Part shown: positions 10,088-20,668 of the stretch, piece after piece
Layout: every line of letters starts with the position of its first letter
Position numbering within the stretch: position 1 is the stretch's first letter
Origin: Argentina anserina
Taxonomy: Eukaryota; Streptophyta; Magnoliopsida; Rosales; Rosaceae
NCBI RefSeq assembly: GCF_933775445.1
Contig: NC_065873.1
Span: 20,832,001 to 20,896,000, forward strand
Direction: 5' to 3'
DNA: 64,000 nt
Made by a program: the position numbers and the translations under genes
Notes under the pieces: model-generated
What the model was told of the DNA's origin: nothing
Seen by the model: the letters and a program-made list of their open reading frames with translations, nothing else
The model's database searches: none

Positions 10088-13000
10088 ATGTTCATCCCTA
10101 CCGCATCCATCGTTGGTCATGGTAAAATTGGTATAACTCTAATTATTTCTCACTTTGTTGGCTTTGATACATGGATTATTGATTCTGGTGCGTCTGATCA
10201 TATGACTTATGACAAATCTTATTTTACCATATTGTCTCCTTCACCTGTACCCTATGTTACTAATGCTAATGGTGAGGCATTTCCTGTCTTAGGAAAAGGG
10301 TCTGTTCGCATTACTCCCACTATAGAGCTTCACAATGTGCTATATGTCCCTGCTTTATCTCATCATTTGATATCTGTTCCCCAATTAAACACTGACGCTA
10401 AGTGTTATGTGACATTTTTTCCTATGTATGTGATATTTCAGGATCTTCTCACCGGAGAGTTAATTGGTCGGGGATATCTGAGGGGCCGGTTGTTTCATCT
10501 AGATCAGACATATGCGGGGGAGAAACCAGAGGCACAATCTCGGACCGCTTTAATCTCCACTTCTGATAAGCTAAGTGAAATTTGGTTATGGCACCGTCGC
10601 TTAGGGCATCCATCTTTTAGTGTTATGAAAAAATCTATGCCTACTTTGTTTTTCAGTGTGGATGAGTCTTCTTTACATTGTGAAACATGTGTTTTGGGCA
10701 AGAGTCATCGGTCTACCTATTCCCTTAGTAAATCTAATAAAAGTACTCTTCCTTTTGAATTAATTCATTCTGATGTTTGGGGACCTTCCAAAGAGTCTAC
10801 TATGTCAGGAATGCGGTACTATGTGTCATTTATTGATGATTGCACCCGTCTTTCGTGGACTGTTCTTCTTAAAACTAAAAATGAGGTTTTTCCGGCTTTT
10901 CAAGCCTTCTATACCACTGTGCAAACACAATATAATGCCACAATTAGAGTTCTTCGTTCTGATAATGGGGGGGAATATGTGAATCATGTCTTTCAGGAGT
11001 TCTTTAACTCACACGGAATTGTTCATCAAACAACGTGTCCTTACACACCCGAGCAAAATGACGTTTCTGAAAGGAAAAATCGTCATTTACTTGAAATGGC
11101 TCGGTGTATTCTTTTTAGTGCCCATATGCCTAAGTATCTTTGGGGTGATGCTGTCATCACTTCCGCCCACCTCATTAATCGTCTTTCTTCTCGTGTCCTT
11201 CAGGGTAAAGTTCCATATGAGGTACTTGCATCCCATGTCTCCTTACCCTCTTTTCATAATCTTCCTACCCGTGTTTTCGGTTGTGTTGCTTTTGTCCATC
11301 TTCCAAAACATCAACGGTCTAAATTGGATGCCCGGGCGGTTAAATGTGTGTTTGTTGGGTATGGAGGCCATCAAAAAGGGTACCGGTGCTATCATCCACC
11401 TACCAAGCAGTACTATGTCACTATGGATGTTACTTTCTTTGAAGACATGAGTTATTTTGCCCCTTCTGATACTGCTCTTCAGGGGGAGAATTCCTATTTT
11501 GAAGAGCTGTATCATGGAGAGGGGGAGACAAGTAAGCCAGTAGATATGGTGACAGGTTCAGTTGAGATTACCAATGTAGCAGCTCCACAGGCGCCACCAG
11601 ATGGTTCCGGCGGTGTAGTCACTCCAGAGATTCAGGAACTAGCAGATGAAAACACAACTGCCCCTCATATCTCACATACTACTGTTTCTACACCTGACCA
11701 ATGCTCTCCTGGTACAGAAGATCACTCACCTGAGGTTAGTCATTCTATTAGAGCTACTAGTAGACAATATGTTTTGCCAAATAGGTCTACTCGGGGTCAA
11801 CCAACAAAAAGATATGAACCTACCCTTCAGACTACATCCAAGTATCCGGTAGTGAATTTTATATCTACCAAAAGATTATCTAAGTCATATGAGTCATTTG
11901 TGAATCAAAGATCTACTGTATCAGTACCTAACAAAGTGCAGGATGCATTGCGAGATCCAAAATGGAGGAAAGCAATGGAGGAAGAGATGGAAGCATTACA
12001 AAAGAACAATACTTGGGAGCTTGTACCTCCACCATATGGCAATAAGACAGTAGGATGTCGTTGGGTGTTTACAGTGAAGCATAATACAGATGGGTCAGTA
12101 AGCCGGTATAAAGCACGCTTAGTAGCGAAGGGGTTCACTCAGACATATGGCATAGACTATGATGAGACATTTGCACTTGTTGCAAAGATAAACACTATCC
12201 GGGTATTGCTTTCTGTCGCTGCTAACTTGAACTGGCCACTTAGGCAGTTTGATGTTAAGAATCCATTCCTTCATGGAGAACTAACGGAGGAAGTATACAT
12301 GGATCTTCCGCCTGGATATATGGCCGCTTCTCCAAGTAACTCCGTATACAGATTGATAAAGTCTTTGTATGGTCTTAAGCAGTCACCTCGTGCTTGGTTT
12401 GGAAGATTCTCACAATTCATGAGGAAGATTGGCTACAAACAGAGTAATTCAGACCACACGTTATTTCTCAAACATCAACAAGGGAAGGTAACAGCCCTAA
12501 TTATATATGTTGATGATATGGTGGTTACTGGGAATGATTCTGTTGAGGTGGATAAATTACAGAAACAGCTTGCCACAGAGTTTGAGATGAAAGACCTAGG
12601 TACACTCAAGTACTTCTTAGGCATTAAGGTAGCCCGGGGAAGTAATGGTATTTATCTGTGTCAGAGGAAGTACATTCTTGATCTACTAACAGAGATAGGT
12701 ATGTTGGACTGCACTCCCATTGATACTCCTATTGAGCAGAACCATCGGTTAGCAGAATATCCAGATCAAGTCCCTACTGACAAACCTCGTTATCAGAGAC
12801 TAGTTAGACGTCTGATTTATCTATCACATACCAGACCAGATGTTCCATATGCAGTAAGTGTAGTAAGTCAGTTCATGCATAATCCCAGCGAGGATCACAT
12901 GGATGCTGTTGTAAGGATCTTGAGGTACTTGAAGTCAGCTCCGGGGAGAGGAGTAATGTTCTCTAATCACAATAAAATCCTTGAAATTTGTGGCTTTACA

Positions 13001-13465
13001 GATGCAGACTAGGCTGGAAATATTACAGATCGGAGATCCACATCAGGGTACTTTACCTTTGTTGGGGGTAATCTTGTTACATGGAAGAGTAAGAAACAAA
13101 AAGTGGTAGCCCGATCTAGTGCTGAGGCAGAATACAGAGGTATGGCTCAGGGAGTGTGCGAATTGTTATGGCTGAGAAATTTGCTACAAGATTTGGGCAT
13201 TGAGCCTAAGGGTGCTATGCAGCTGTACTGTGACAACAAAGCGGCTATTGATATTTCACATAACCCTGTGCAACATGATCGTACAAAACATGTGGAAGTT
13301 GATCGTCACTTTATAAAGGAGAAGCTAGACACAAAGATCATTAATTTTCCTTTTGTTCATACAGAAGAGCAACTTGCCGATATGCTCACAAAATGAGTGT
13401 CTAAAAAGGCTTTTTATGACGCACTTAGCAAGTTGGGCATGGTTGATGTATATGCACCAACTTGA
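10088..13465 (+). pseudogene. copia pol (protease, integrase, reverse transcriptase, RNase H) with two stops
   Basis: One frame runs through the whole pol. Order: protease active site WIIDSGASDHM; GAG-pre-integrase WHRRLGHPS; integrase zinc residues HCETC; the integrase core with HSDVWGP, SDNGGEY and PEQNDVSERKNRHL; RT with FDVKNPFLHG, YGLKQSPRAW and the catalytic YVDD; then RNase H with SSAEAEYRGMA and DNKAA. Two stops break it: TAG at 13010-13012, where the family has Trp after TDAD, and TGA at 13394-13396 after DMLTK. The natural end is TGA at 13463. Two unusual residues are Pro for Ala in the KNAFLHG motif and Asp for Gly in PEQNG. Without gag and with a broken RNase H this copy should be inactive. 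Confidence 0.93.
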
Positions 13466-13472
13466 GGGGGAG

Positions 13473-13631
13473 TGTTAGTTCTTGTTAGTGCTACTTAGTG
13501 CTAGTTAGTGTCAGTGCTAGTTAGTGCAATTCACTTTAGCATGATTAACTCCACTTGTAATTAGCTTATATATAGATCATCAAATGTATGTAATATGCAA
13601 TCAATCAAGTAAGAACACTTACCTTTTAACT
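13473..13631 (+). repeat. 3' LTR of copia element
   Basis: 159 bp, preceded by the GAGGGGGAG polypurine tract. It keeps the TATATATA run lost from the left LTR and has a 4 bp difference in the GTTAGTG repeat cluster. It is followed by the TGTTT target duplication. Confidence 0.92.
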
Positions 13632-13636
13632 TGTTT

Positions 13637-13703
13637 AGCGCATGAGCTACCTGTTCGAGCAAGAACTTTGGGAGGTCAGGTGGTGTGAGTGATAAGATCT
13701 AAG
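13637..13703 (+). pseudogene. displaced last exon of duplicated ERD2-like copy
   Basis: GCATGAGCTACCTGTTCGAG continuing to GATAAGATCTAAGCTG matches the last exon of the first copy (about 7393-7460). Together with 8701-8707 it forms one exon split by the copia insertion. Confidence 0.8.
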
Positions 13704-13812
13704 CTGTTACAATGGGAAACAGTGGCGGATCCAGTATTTAAGGCCTGGGTATGTTTGAAAATTTTACTTAAGAAATTCATTGCAATGTAAATATTTAATA
13801 AAATGTATATTA

Positions 13813-13997
13813 TGTTTCAGGATGAAAATAATTGTGTATTATTGAATGATATGGGGGCCTATATATAGGCATTACAAAACCACAATCCCGTAGGATTCGG
13901 AGTCCTAATCTATTACGGAGATGCTAATCTATTTCCTAACAGGAAACCTATTAGGCTAAGACACACACAAGGGTAGAATAGTAATTCTCCCGGAACA
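13813..13997 (-). repeat. left LTR (3' LTR in element orientation)
   Basis: 185 bp, TGTTTC to GGAACA. It differs from the right LTR only at one G/A position in TATATAGGCATT (TATATAGACATT in the other). Confidence 0.95.
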
Positions 13998-15129
13998 CTC
14001 TCCCTTGTGTCGCATGCCTAGGTTGCATGGTGCACACATCGTTGCCTCGGTAAAAACCTTGTCAAGCAAAATAAAAACCACTTGGGTACAAACAAAAGCT
14101 TGATCGAAGGGAAAAAGAGCACAACGCACCGTCTACATTTGATAGCATCATGTGAGGTAGACTCCCCTTGAAGTCTACGAAACAACTCCCCCTGATTAGT
14201 GCCATAATCATGGTGTACAAAGAACAACGTATACAACGTTCATTACATGCTTCCCAAACGTAGTCTTGGGCTAATGATTAATCATTAATCTAGCCACACA
14301 TCCTTAGATCATACATGCTATACTTAGCCAAACTTAGATCTTAGGAAACAAGATTGCATAACAACTCAAAACAAGAGTTTGCAATGAAAATCAGATTCTC
14401 GGATAGAATGACCTTCACTCACTTAAACGGCCATAACTTCTTCGTCAAAATAGATATCAGCGAACCGTAAAATGTTCTGAAAAGTAGACACCCGTGGCTT
14501 TCCAGTGACATAAGGTTCACAACCTCATCCGATCGGAGCAGTTCACAATGCTCTGTCGAAGTTGACTGACTTGCAAATTTCCGGACAGGACTGTCATACT
14601 TTGCTAAAACGGCCATAACTCACTCAATATGATAGCTATGAACGAAAGGTTGATGTCTCTTCAAAGTAGACACATAGACCTTTCCAACGGTACTAATTTC
14701 ACCATATTTCATCGAGCGAGCTGTCCTGTAGGTCTCGTTGAAGTTGACCTATGAAACTGGACAGATTCTGATTTGTCACATTTAATGTGTCTTTCGCGAA
14801 AAGAATGGGGGAATGGACCAATGAAGGACTGATTTTGGTCCAAGACGGAACCGTACGCATCTTCTACGCTACCAGTGTCGACTGCTACACCAAGGCGTAC
14901 GTTGATGTTGCTGGAGCTGCTGGCGGCGTTGGTGTGGATAGGATTTGTGTTGGTTCACTAAGTGTAGAACTAAACCCATGTCAAATAAGCAATGCAAGTC
15001 CAATGACAATGCATAGGCGCATAGTTAATCACGTCATAATGAAAGCAATAGTGTCCCAACAATACTAGCATGCATGAATGTATAGCTCATTGAATCTCTT
15101 CATCATCTGTACTTAGACGGAATAGAGAA

Positions 15130-15400
15130 TCAAGAATTAGCTTCATATGAACACATATGGGTATGAGTTCTTGCAACCGATTGTACTACGTTCTCTCGAA
15201 CGTCGCAATCTGATTACATAAGCTCTCCGTGGTCTGGAGGCATTTAAAGTCCCTCGGGCACTCTCATATCTGCGTCAAGATCCCTTTACAGATATTCTAT
15301 GACCACTATCATATGCTGCAAATCAGTTTTCATGGACACTACTACTGATCAAGTAGCGGAAAGCAATTATGTCCATAACGAGATAATATAACTCATCGTA
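15130..15400 (-). pseudogene. degenerate copia reverse-transcriptase remnant
   Basis: On the minus strand, conceptual pieces such as VMDIIAFRYLIS and YVIRLRR resemble the copia RT stretches around SPVMDVITFRYLIS and LRRSLYGLKQSGR. They lie in different frames with several stops. No YVDD box survives. Confidence 0.6.
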
Positions 15401-16199
15401 CTCAATACTAGGATAATGAGACAATCTTTGCGCCATAAGTCCTGCATATATTGCATGACTTCATCTTTCTCATTACACTTACGAACAACGACCAACATAA
15501 CAAGTCTAGTTCAGCCTGTATTGATTCTTTCCACTTCGGTCAAGTTGTTCATCGTTAATGTTTTACAACGGAATAAGAGCATAAGCGAATACATCATCAA
15601 TCATGGGAGATCAATCCATTAAACACGCGCGCGCGCTGTATATGATCAATTTGTGGGATTTCTATTCTTCTCTAACATCAACAAAAGGAGTCTGTAGCGT
15701 CCCACAGAAACTTAGTTGATACACATGTTTAGAGAATATCTCTTGATGATGGGCGAAATACTTGTGCCTACGCACTTCGCTTCTTTCTGGTTTTGATACC
15801 AGAGAATAATGGTCTCCCCCTCATCTAGGCAGGAGCCAAGACTGAAGCTATGACCCTTACTAGTCCATCTTTACGTTTGCCGCCCTTGTTTTGTGGTGCA
15901 ATGCCACGGCCGCCGACAACACCACAGCGTACGATGGTGCCATCGCCGGCTTCCTTCCCACTGTCAGGGATGGTGCCAACAGTGCTAGGACCAGGTCATA
16001 TGAAATTCTCTCATATTCTGAGAGTCCCAACCTTACCGGCACATAACAGCATTTATGTGCGATCTCGTCACTTTCGCAATATCGGTAAAGTCATTGAGCA
16101 TCGAATCTTTGACTTTCTGGAGGTCGGTAATGCGTTGCACATTTGCTCACTTTGAGTAGTGCGGGATCTTAATGAGACATAGTGCCACACCACATCAAT

Positions 16200-17010
16200 T
16201 CCTGGCGTTAAAACCGGAATGGGAGCAATCCATATCTCCCCCTAACGACGGGAAGTATGTCTCATCAAAGTGACCGTCTGCTAATATCGCAGGATAGAGA
16301 TCAACGGTTGTAGATTGGAAATAGCGGACAGGTGTTGGTGATTCATAAATCATAACCAACCAGAATACTTAATCGTTTCAAGTAGACCCATTGAGATAAC
16401 TACAATAGAGGCACATAGACAACTTTAACCAAATAGGCGTTTAAGGGAAAGAACGTTGGGATCGTATCCAGTAACCATCTGGTAGGCACTAAACGCTTGG
16501 CAAGTTGTGGGTCTAAAACGAATAAGTGTCGCTGCATGCAACATCATTACATATCTCCATGCAAAAATCGGCAGGTTAGTACCCATAACCAAGTCCGAGC
16601 TCTGCTAGATCGTGCAGTGAATGAACATGAGGAATACTATGTTCAACGACGATCCCAGTAGATATGCAAAACGAAATCATCAAAGTCGTGGAGGTGAACT
16701 CTCCAACGGTATCCAATCAAATAGATTTGAGAGGATGGGAAGGGTGGTGAGCCCTTAGTATGATGATCATAGCTAAAAACTTTAGCGAATGCAGCGTTTC
16801 TTGTGGAAAGCAAAGCGACGTGTGACCAACGCGTCGATGCTCTTAACCTATACCATAAAAATACCGAAAAATGTCCGTATTCGGTTAGATAGGGTCCACT
16901 AATGTCACCTTAAATACTTTGTAAGAATGAAATGTTCTCGGTTGGAGCCTTAGCAAATAAGGACTTCCTTGAAAGCTAGCAAAAGAACAAGCTTTGCAAA
17001 ATAAGCGATT
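16200..17010 (-). pseudogene. degenerate copia integrase remnant
   Basis: Minus-strand pieces in order: CKACSF (zinc region, about 16990), DISGPY, ASTRWSHVALLSTRNAAFAK (about 16790-16850), LDTVGEFTS (catalytic Asp region, Asn changed to Thr), GIVVEHSIPHVHSLHDLAE and ALIRLRPTTCQAFSAYQMV. They match plant copia integrase but need several frame changes, so no protein can be made. Confidence 0.8.
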
Positions 17011-19734
17011 GGCATCAGAGATTGTCATGGAGGCATTAGAAGACACGGGAGACATCACAAGCTCCTGTGAAGGAGGGGATGCCGCCACCAACGGCCTTAA
17101 TGCCATGGAGCCGCCGAAATAGGCAGGCTCGGCCTCACCGTGTGGAGCATGGGTGAGGTGGTCCTCCAATCGCTTCATGAACATGAAAAATAGATGATAA
17201 TGTGAATTTCAAAGAACTCGAATCATCATATCTTGTTCAAAATGACCAAAAAATGATCATGTCAAAACCGAGAAGACAGTAAAACCGAACCCATGATTCA
17301 AAGAATCTTGAGTTACATAAAGCTACTGCTGCAGGCAAGCAAAACGATGTCTGCAGGCTAACAAAGCTACTGTCGAAGCTTGAAAAAGATACTGTCAATG
17401 AAATCTAACAGATTTATTCCTCTCCATTCTTAACACAAATATCAAGATGAGAATCCATCATTGGCATGAATGGCCTTTAAAACTTAGCAAGGCACGAAGA
17501 TATACAACACAATCTCCGCACGAGATCCGTAAAACAACTACCTGCGCCGTAGGACAGTGTGGGTGGTTACGCAATTAGCAAGACACTCGATTTCACGGCG
17601 GGACATTCTCAAAATGAAGATTAAGAGAGTCAACAACGCGGTGAACTTCTCTACACAATACGCCGTAGGATATTGTAAGAGAGAGGATTGAAACAAATGG
17701 CAATCCCATCGAATGTATCACATGGTAATAGAACTACATTCTTCAACTCAAGAGTTGGAAAAACATGGTATTGGAGCAGTTGAATACCAAAAAATTTGGG
17801 TGGTAAAAACCATCCAATTGGTGCGGGTGGTCACCAATAATAATAAAATCATTTGAGCTATGAAACGACTTGGAGAAAACCGAAAAATTAACCGGAAAAC
17901 CATGTCAAATTAACTCAAAACCGGGTGAATTTTGGGCTAGGAAAACATGGCAGCAAGAACTGCTGAGATATGCGGGAAAAATGACGAGAAACGACGAAAA
18001 AAAAACGTCGGAAAAACTCGTCAGAAGCCGGCGGCACCGATTGTCGGAAATCCGGCCGGCAGTGGCCGGACCTGGCCGGTATGGAGGCCATAACTTCATG
18101 TCCGACAGGGAACGCCGTCCAGAACCGGATGGCGGTGCCGGAAACGCCGGAATATGGCCGGAAGGCGGCGAATACGCCGGTAAAACGTCAAAAAACGTTT
18201 CGGAAACGCCGGAACAGTAACCGGGAAAAACGACGTCAATTTTGACGTTCTGAGGTCCGTTTTCCAAATTTCAAAGTCCAAAATCACAATGTAGTGCTAT
18301 TGGGGTCCCATGTAACCCAAAAGCGGCCAATTTAAAAACCACGTGAGTTGCAACGTTGACCATGCATGCTAAGCTAAGGCAAATAAAATTCTCACGAGTC
18401 AATCTTGTAAACAAGATATACGAGAGATTTTATAGAATATGCCAATATTTAATACAACACAAACAAGCTTCCAATTCCAATAGACGACTTAAGCTAAAGT
18501 CGAGCAATAATCATGGCAATGCCAACGTCATACTTGAAAAATAGTAAGCAGAAGACATAGTCAAAATAGATTGACTAATCAAAAGTCTGTACCAACAAAA
18601 TCTTGCATATCTGATTGGGCGGAGCCTTAGCCTGAGGCTCAAAAATGTGCTTACTTGAGAATGGAAGAATGTTACGTTTCCATCTCCAAAATTCCCTCAA
18701 GAAATAGATACAGGTGCCAATAAATGACATGTGTTTCTCGGATGTGGAGCATGTTTCAAGGTCAACTCTGGTAATACGTCGTCATAGACGTTCATTAAAT
18801 CACTTTTAAGTGTGTCCCATAGAATTCGTTATTTTTGGGATCTTTTTGTCAGCAAATAGTGCTGCATCAGAGTAATGAATCAACTCAAATAAATGAGTAC
18901 GTAGACCTTGAGATTATCGTTTATAGACATGAGTTTAAGAAACTCAAACATTCAAATAACAGTCGCGATGGCGACGCATCCATAAGAAACGAGGGTTGTA
19001 TAGGTTTCGAATAATCGAAACTATTCAAGTATGTAACCGGAATTAGAAGGGTTGTGATGTATATGGTCACAAAATAATCGATGCATATCGGCGATTCTCA
19101 TGATCGCACCCAAAACAGCGGTGCACTCAGGCGACCACACGAAATCGATATCTTCCTTTTTAAATAATAACGTGACTCCCCCAGGACCGTCACACGAAAA
19201 ACGTCGACCAAGAGGGGAATCATATCCCTCTTTGGTCTCATCGGCGTTATAAGAAAGGCCAGAAAAGAAGACATGAAAAAAAAGGCTAATAGCGCCCGAT
19301 AATTTATATATATATATCTTCAAAAGCAGCAACTTTAAGAAAAACATACTTGTTTGTGTGCCAAATAGACCGCATATAATTAAATTGCACTGCAAATCGA
19401 TTGTCATGCATGAAGTTGCTTGATGAATTCCTTTTCGATCTTCGTCCGATGACATAAAATCTTGGGAGGATACGATCAAAATCGTATGTAGATGACAAAA
19501 GTATCATCCATCTCGGCATGAATGTCATCACCATAGTACGACGAGTGATCACTTTTCCCTGCGGGGCTGCGGAGGCTGCGTGCAGGGGCAGCAGGGGCCG
19601 CAGGGCAAAATCTGCGTGCGGGGCTGCATGCGGCTGTGATGCGGGGGCAGCAGGGGTTCGTGCAGGGCTGCGTGCGAGGCTGCGTGCGTGCGTGCAGGGC
19701 TGCGTTGCGGGGGCTGCAGGGCAGGGCAGCGTGC

Positions 19735-19800
19735 GGGGCTGCGGGGGCAGCATGCAGGGGCTGCGGGGGCAGCATGCAGGGGCTGCGGGGGCAGCATGCA
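19735..19800. repeat. 22 bp tandem repeat, 3 copies
   Basis: Three exact copies of a 22 bp GC-rich unit, GGGGCTGCGGGGGCAGCATG followed by CA. It sits in a broader GCTGCGGGG-rich block (19550-19830) in the leader or gag-side part of the minus-strand copia element. Long open frames here on both strands reflect base composition. Confidence 0.93.
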
Positions 19801-19988
19801 GGGGCTGCGCGCGGGGCTGCAGAGGTAGCAACAGGGGGGCTGCATCGACGACGAGCAGGGGCTGCGCCGACGAGGAACGTCGACGGGAAGATGTCGGAGG
19901 CCGGAGACGACGGTGGCCGGCGGTGGAGAAGAGAAAAAATTTCTAGGGCTCTAAAAGTTCAGGGTTTTAGAGCAACGTGCTGATAACG

Positions 19989-20173
19989 TGTTTCAGGATG
20001 AAAATAATTGTGTATTATTGAATGATATGGGGGCCTATATATAGACATTACAAAACCACAATCCCGTAGGATTCGGAGTCCTAATCTATTACGGAGATGC
20101 TAATCTATTTCCTAACAGGAAACCTATTAGGCTAAGACACACACAAGGGTAGAATAGTAATTCTCCCGGAACA
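19989..20173 (-). repeat. right LTR (5' LTR in element orientation)
   Basis: 185 bp with one difference from the left copy. It is followed by TATTA, the target duplication. It would contain the promoter of the element. Confidence 0.95.
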
Positions 20174-20668
20174 TATTATACATAATCTTTTTACATCTAT
20201 AAAAATTTAAGAACCGTATGATATATAGCCAAGTTGAAAAATATTTTTTCAAACTACTTATATTTATTGAGAAAATAATTTTTTTTATTGAATAAGACTA
20301 TTGAGACAAAAGTAAGAGGAAACTATCATTAATAATTTATTATGACTTATTCTATTAGAGCTAACCTAAAAAACCAAGGTTAAATCTTAAATGGATTAAA
20401 AAAACCACAAATGAGGAAAGCCCACTGTTCAAATTTAGATGATTGAGGATTTGAGGGTAGAAACTAGAAAACATTGAGAAATAAAGAACTAAAAAATAGA
20501 TAAAAGCATGTGAGAATGAGAATTGAACTTAAATGGATACTTTTTTAATAGACTTAACAAAGCTGACAATTTGTTCAACTACCTATCATATACACATACT
20601 AACAAATTTTGAAAATTATAATCTCGGTTGGGTTCACCCTACCAAGTGATAGGCTAGCTTCGCGCCTG

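Larger units (their letters stand above)
8713..13631 (+). mobile_element. Ty1-copia LTR retrotransposon lacking gag, with captured host gene
   Basis: Complete copia outline: 5 bp target duplication TGTTT (8708-8712 and 13632-13636), two LTRs, a tRNA-Met-type primer site directly after the left LTR, an integrase-RT-RNase H pol, and a GGGGGAG polypurine tract just before the right LTR. The order integrase before RT identifies copia. The roughly 1.2 kb between primer site and protease, where gag should be, holds no recognisable gag or CCHC knuckle; instead it carries an antisense importin beta fragment and a C-rich leader. Total length 4919 bp. It interrupts the last exon of the duplicated ERD2-like copy. 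Confidence 0.92.
13813..20173 (-). mobile_element. non-autonomous Ty1-copia retrotransposon, recent insertion
   Basis: 6361 bp between perfect TATTA target duplications (13808-13812 and 20174-20178). The polypurine tract (AAGGGAGAG read on the minus strand) abuts the left LTR and a TTATCAGCACG-type primer site lies just inside the right LTR, so it reads leftwards. Remnants of zinc finger, integrase and RT occur in copia order but are shifted and stopped many times, with no long Gag frame. The gag-side end is GC-rich with minisatellites (19.55-19.93 kb), and another GC-rich part (about 18000-18200) repeats CCGGCG words. Such elements need proteins from a related intact copy to move. Confidence 0.92.
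13720..20668. mobile_element. small hAT-type element split by a copia insertion
   Basis: It starts CAGTGGCGGATCCAG, the same terminus as the intact element at 23085, and appears to end at CGCGCCTG (20661-20668). The flanks ATGGGAAA (13712-13719) and ATGGGAGA (20669-20676) agree at 7 of 8 bases. Removing the copia element leaves about 583 bp, close to the 636 bp of the 23 kb copy. The left end is clear; the right end is less certain because its inverted match is weak. Confidence 0.55.

Noticed and set aside
14787..15068. 93-codon plus-strand frame (DGTVRIFYATSVDCYTKAYV)
   Set aside because: It looks protein-like but lies inside the minus-strand copia element and I recognise no family; could be a captured scrap, not reported as a gene.
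17870..18287. Overlapping open frames on both strands
   Set aside because: High GC and repeated CCGGCG words keep stops rare; no domain resemblance and position is inside a degenerate retroelement.
19518..19983. Ala/Gly/Cys-rich and Pro/Ala-rich open frames on both strands
   Set aside because: They arise from the GC-rich GCTGCGGGG repeats in the copia leader; no Gag features.
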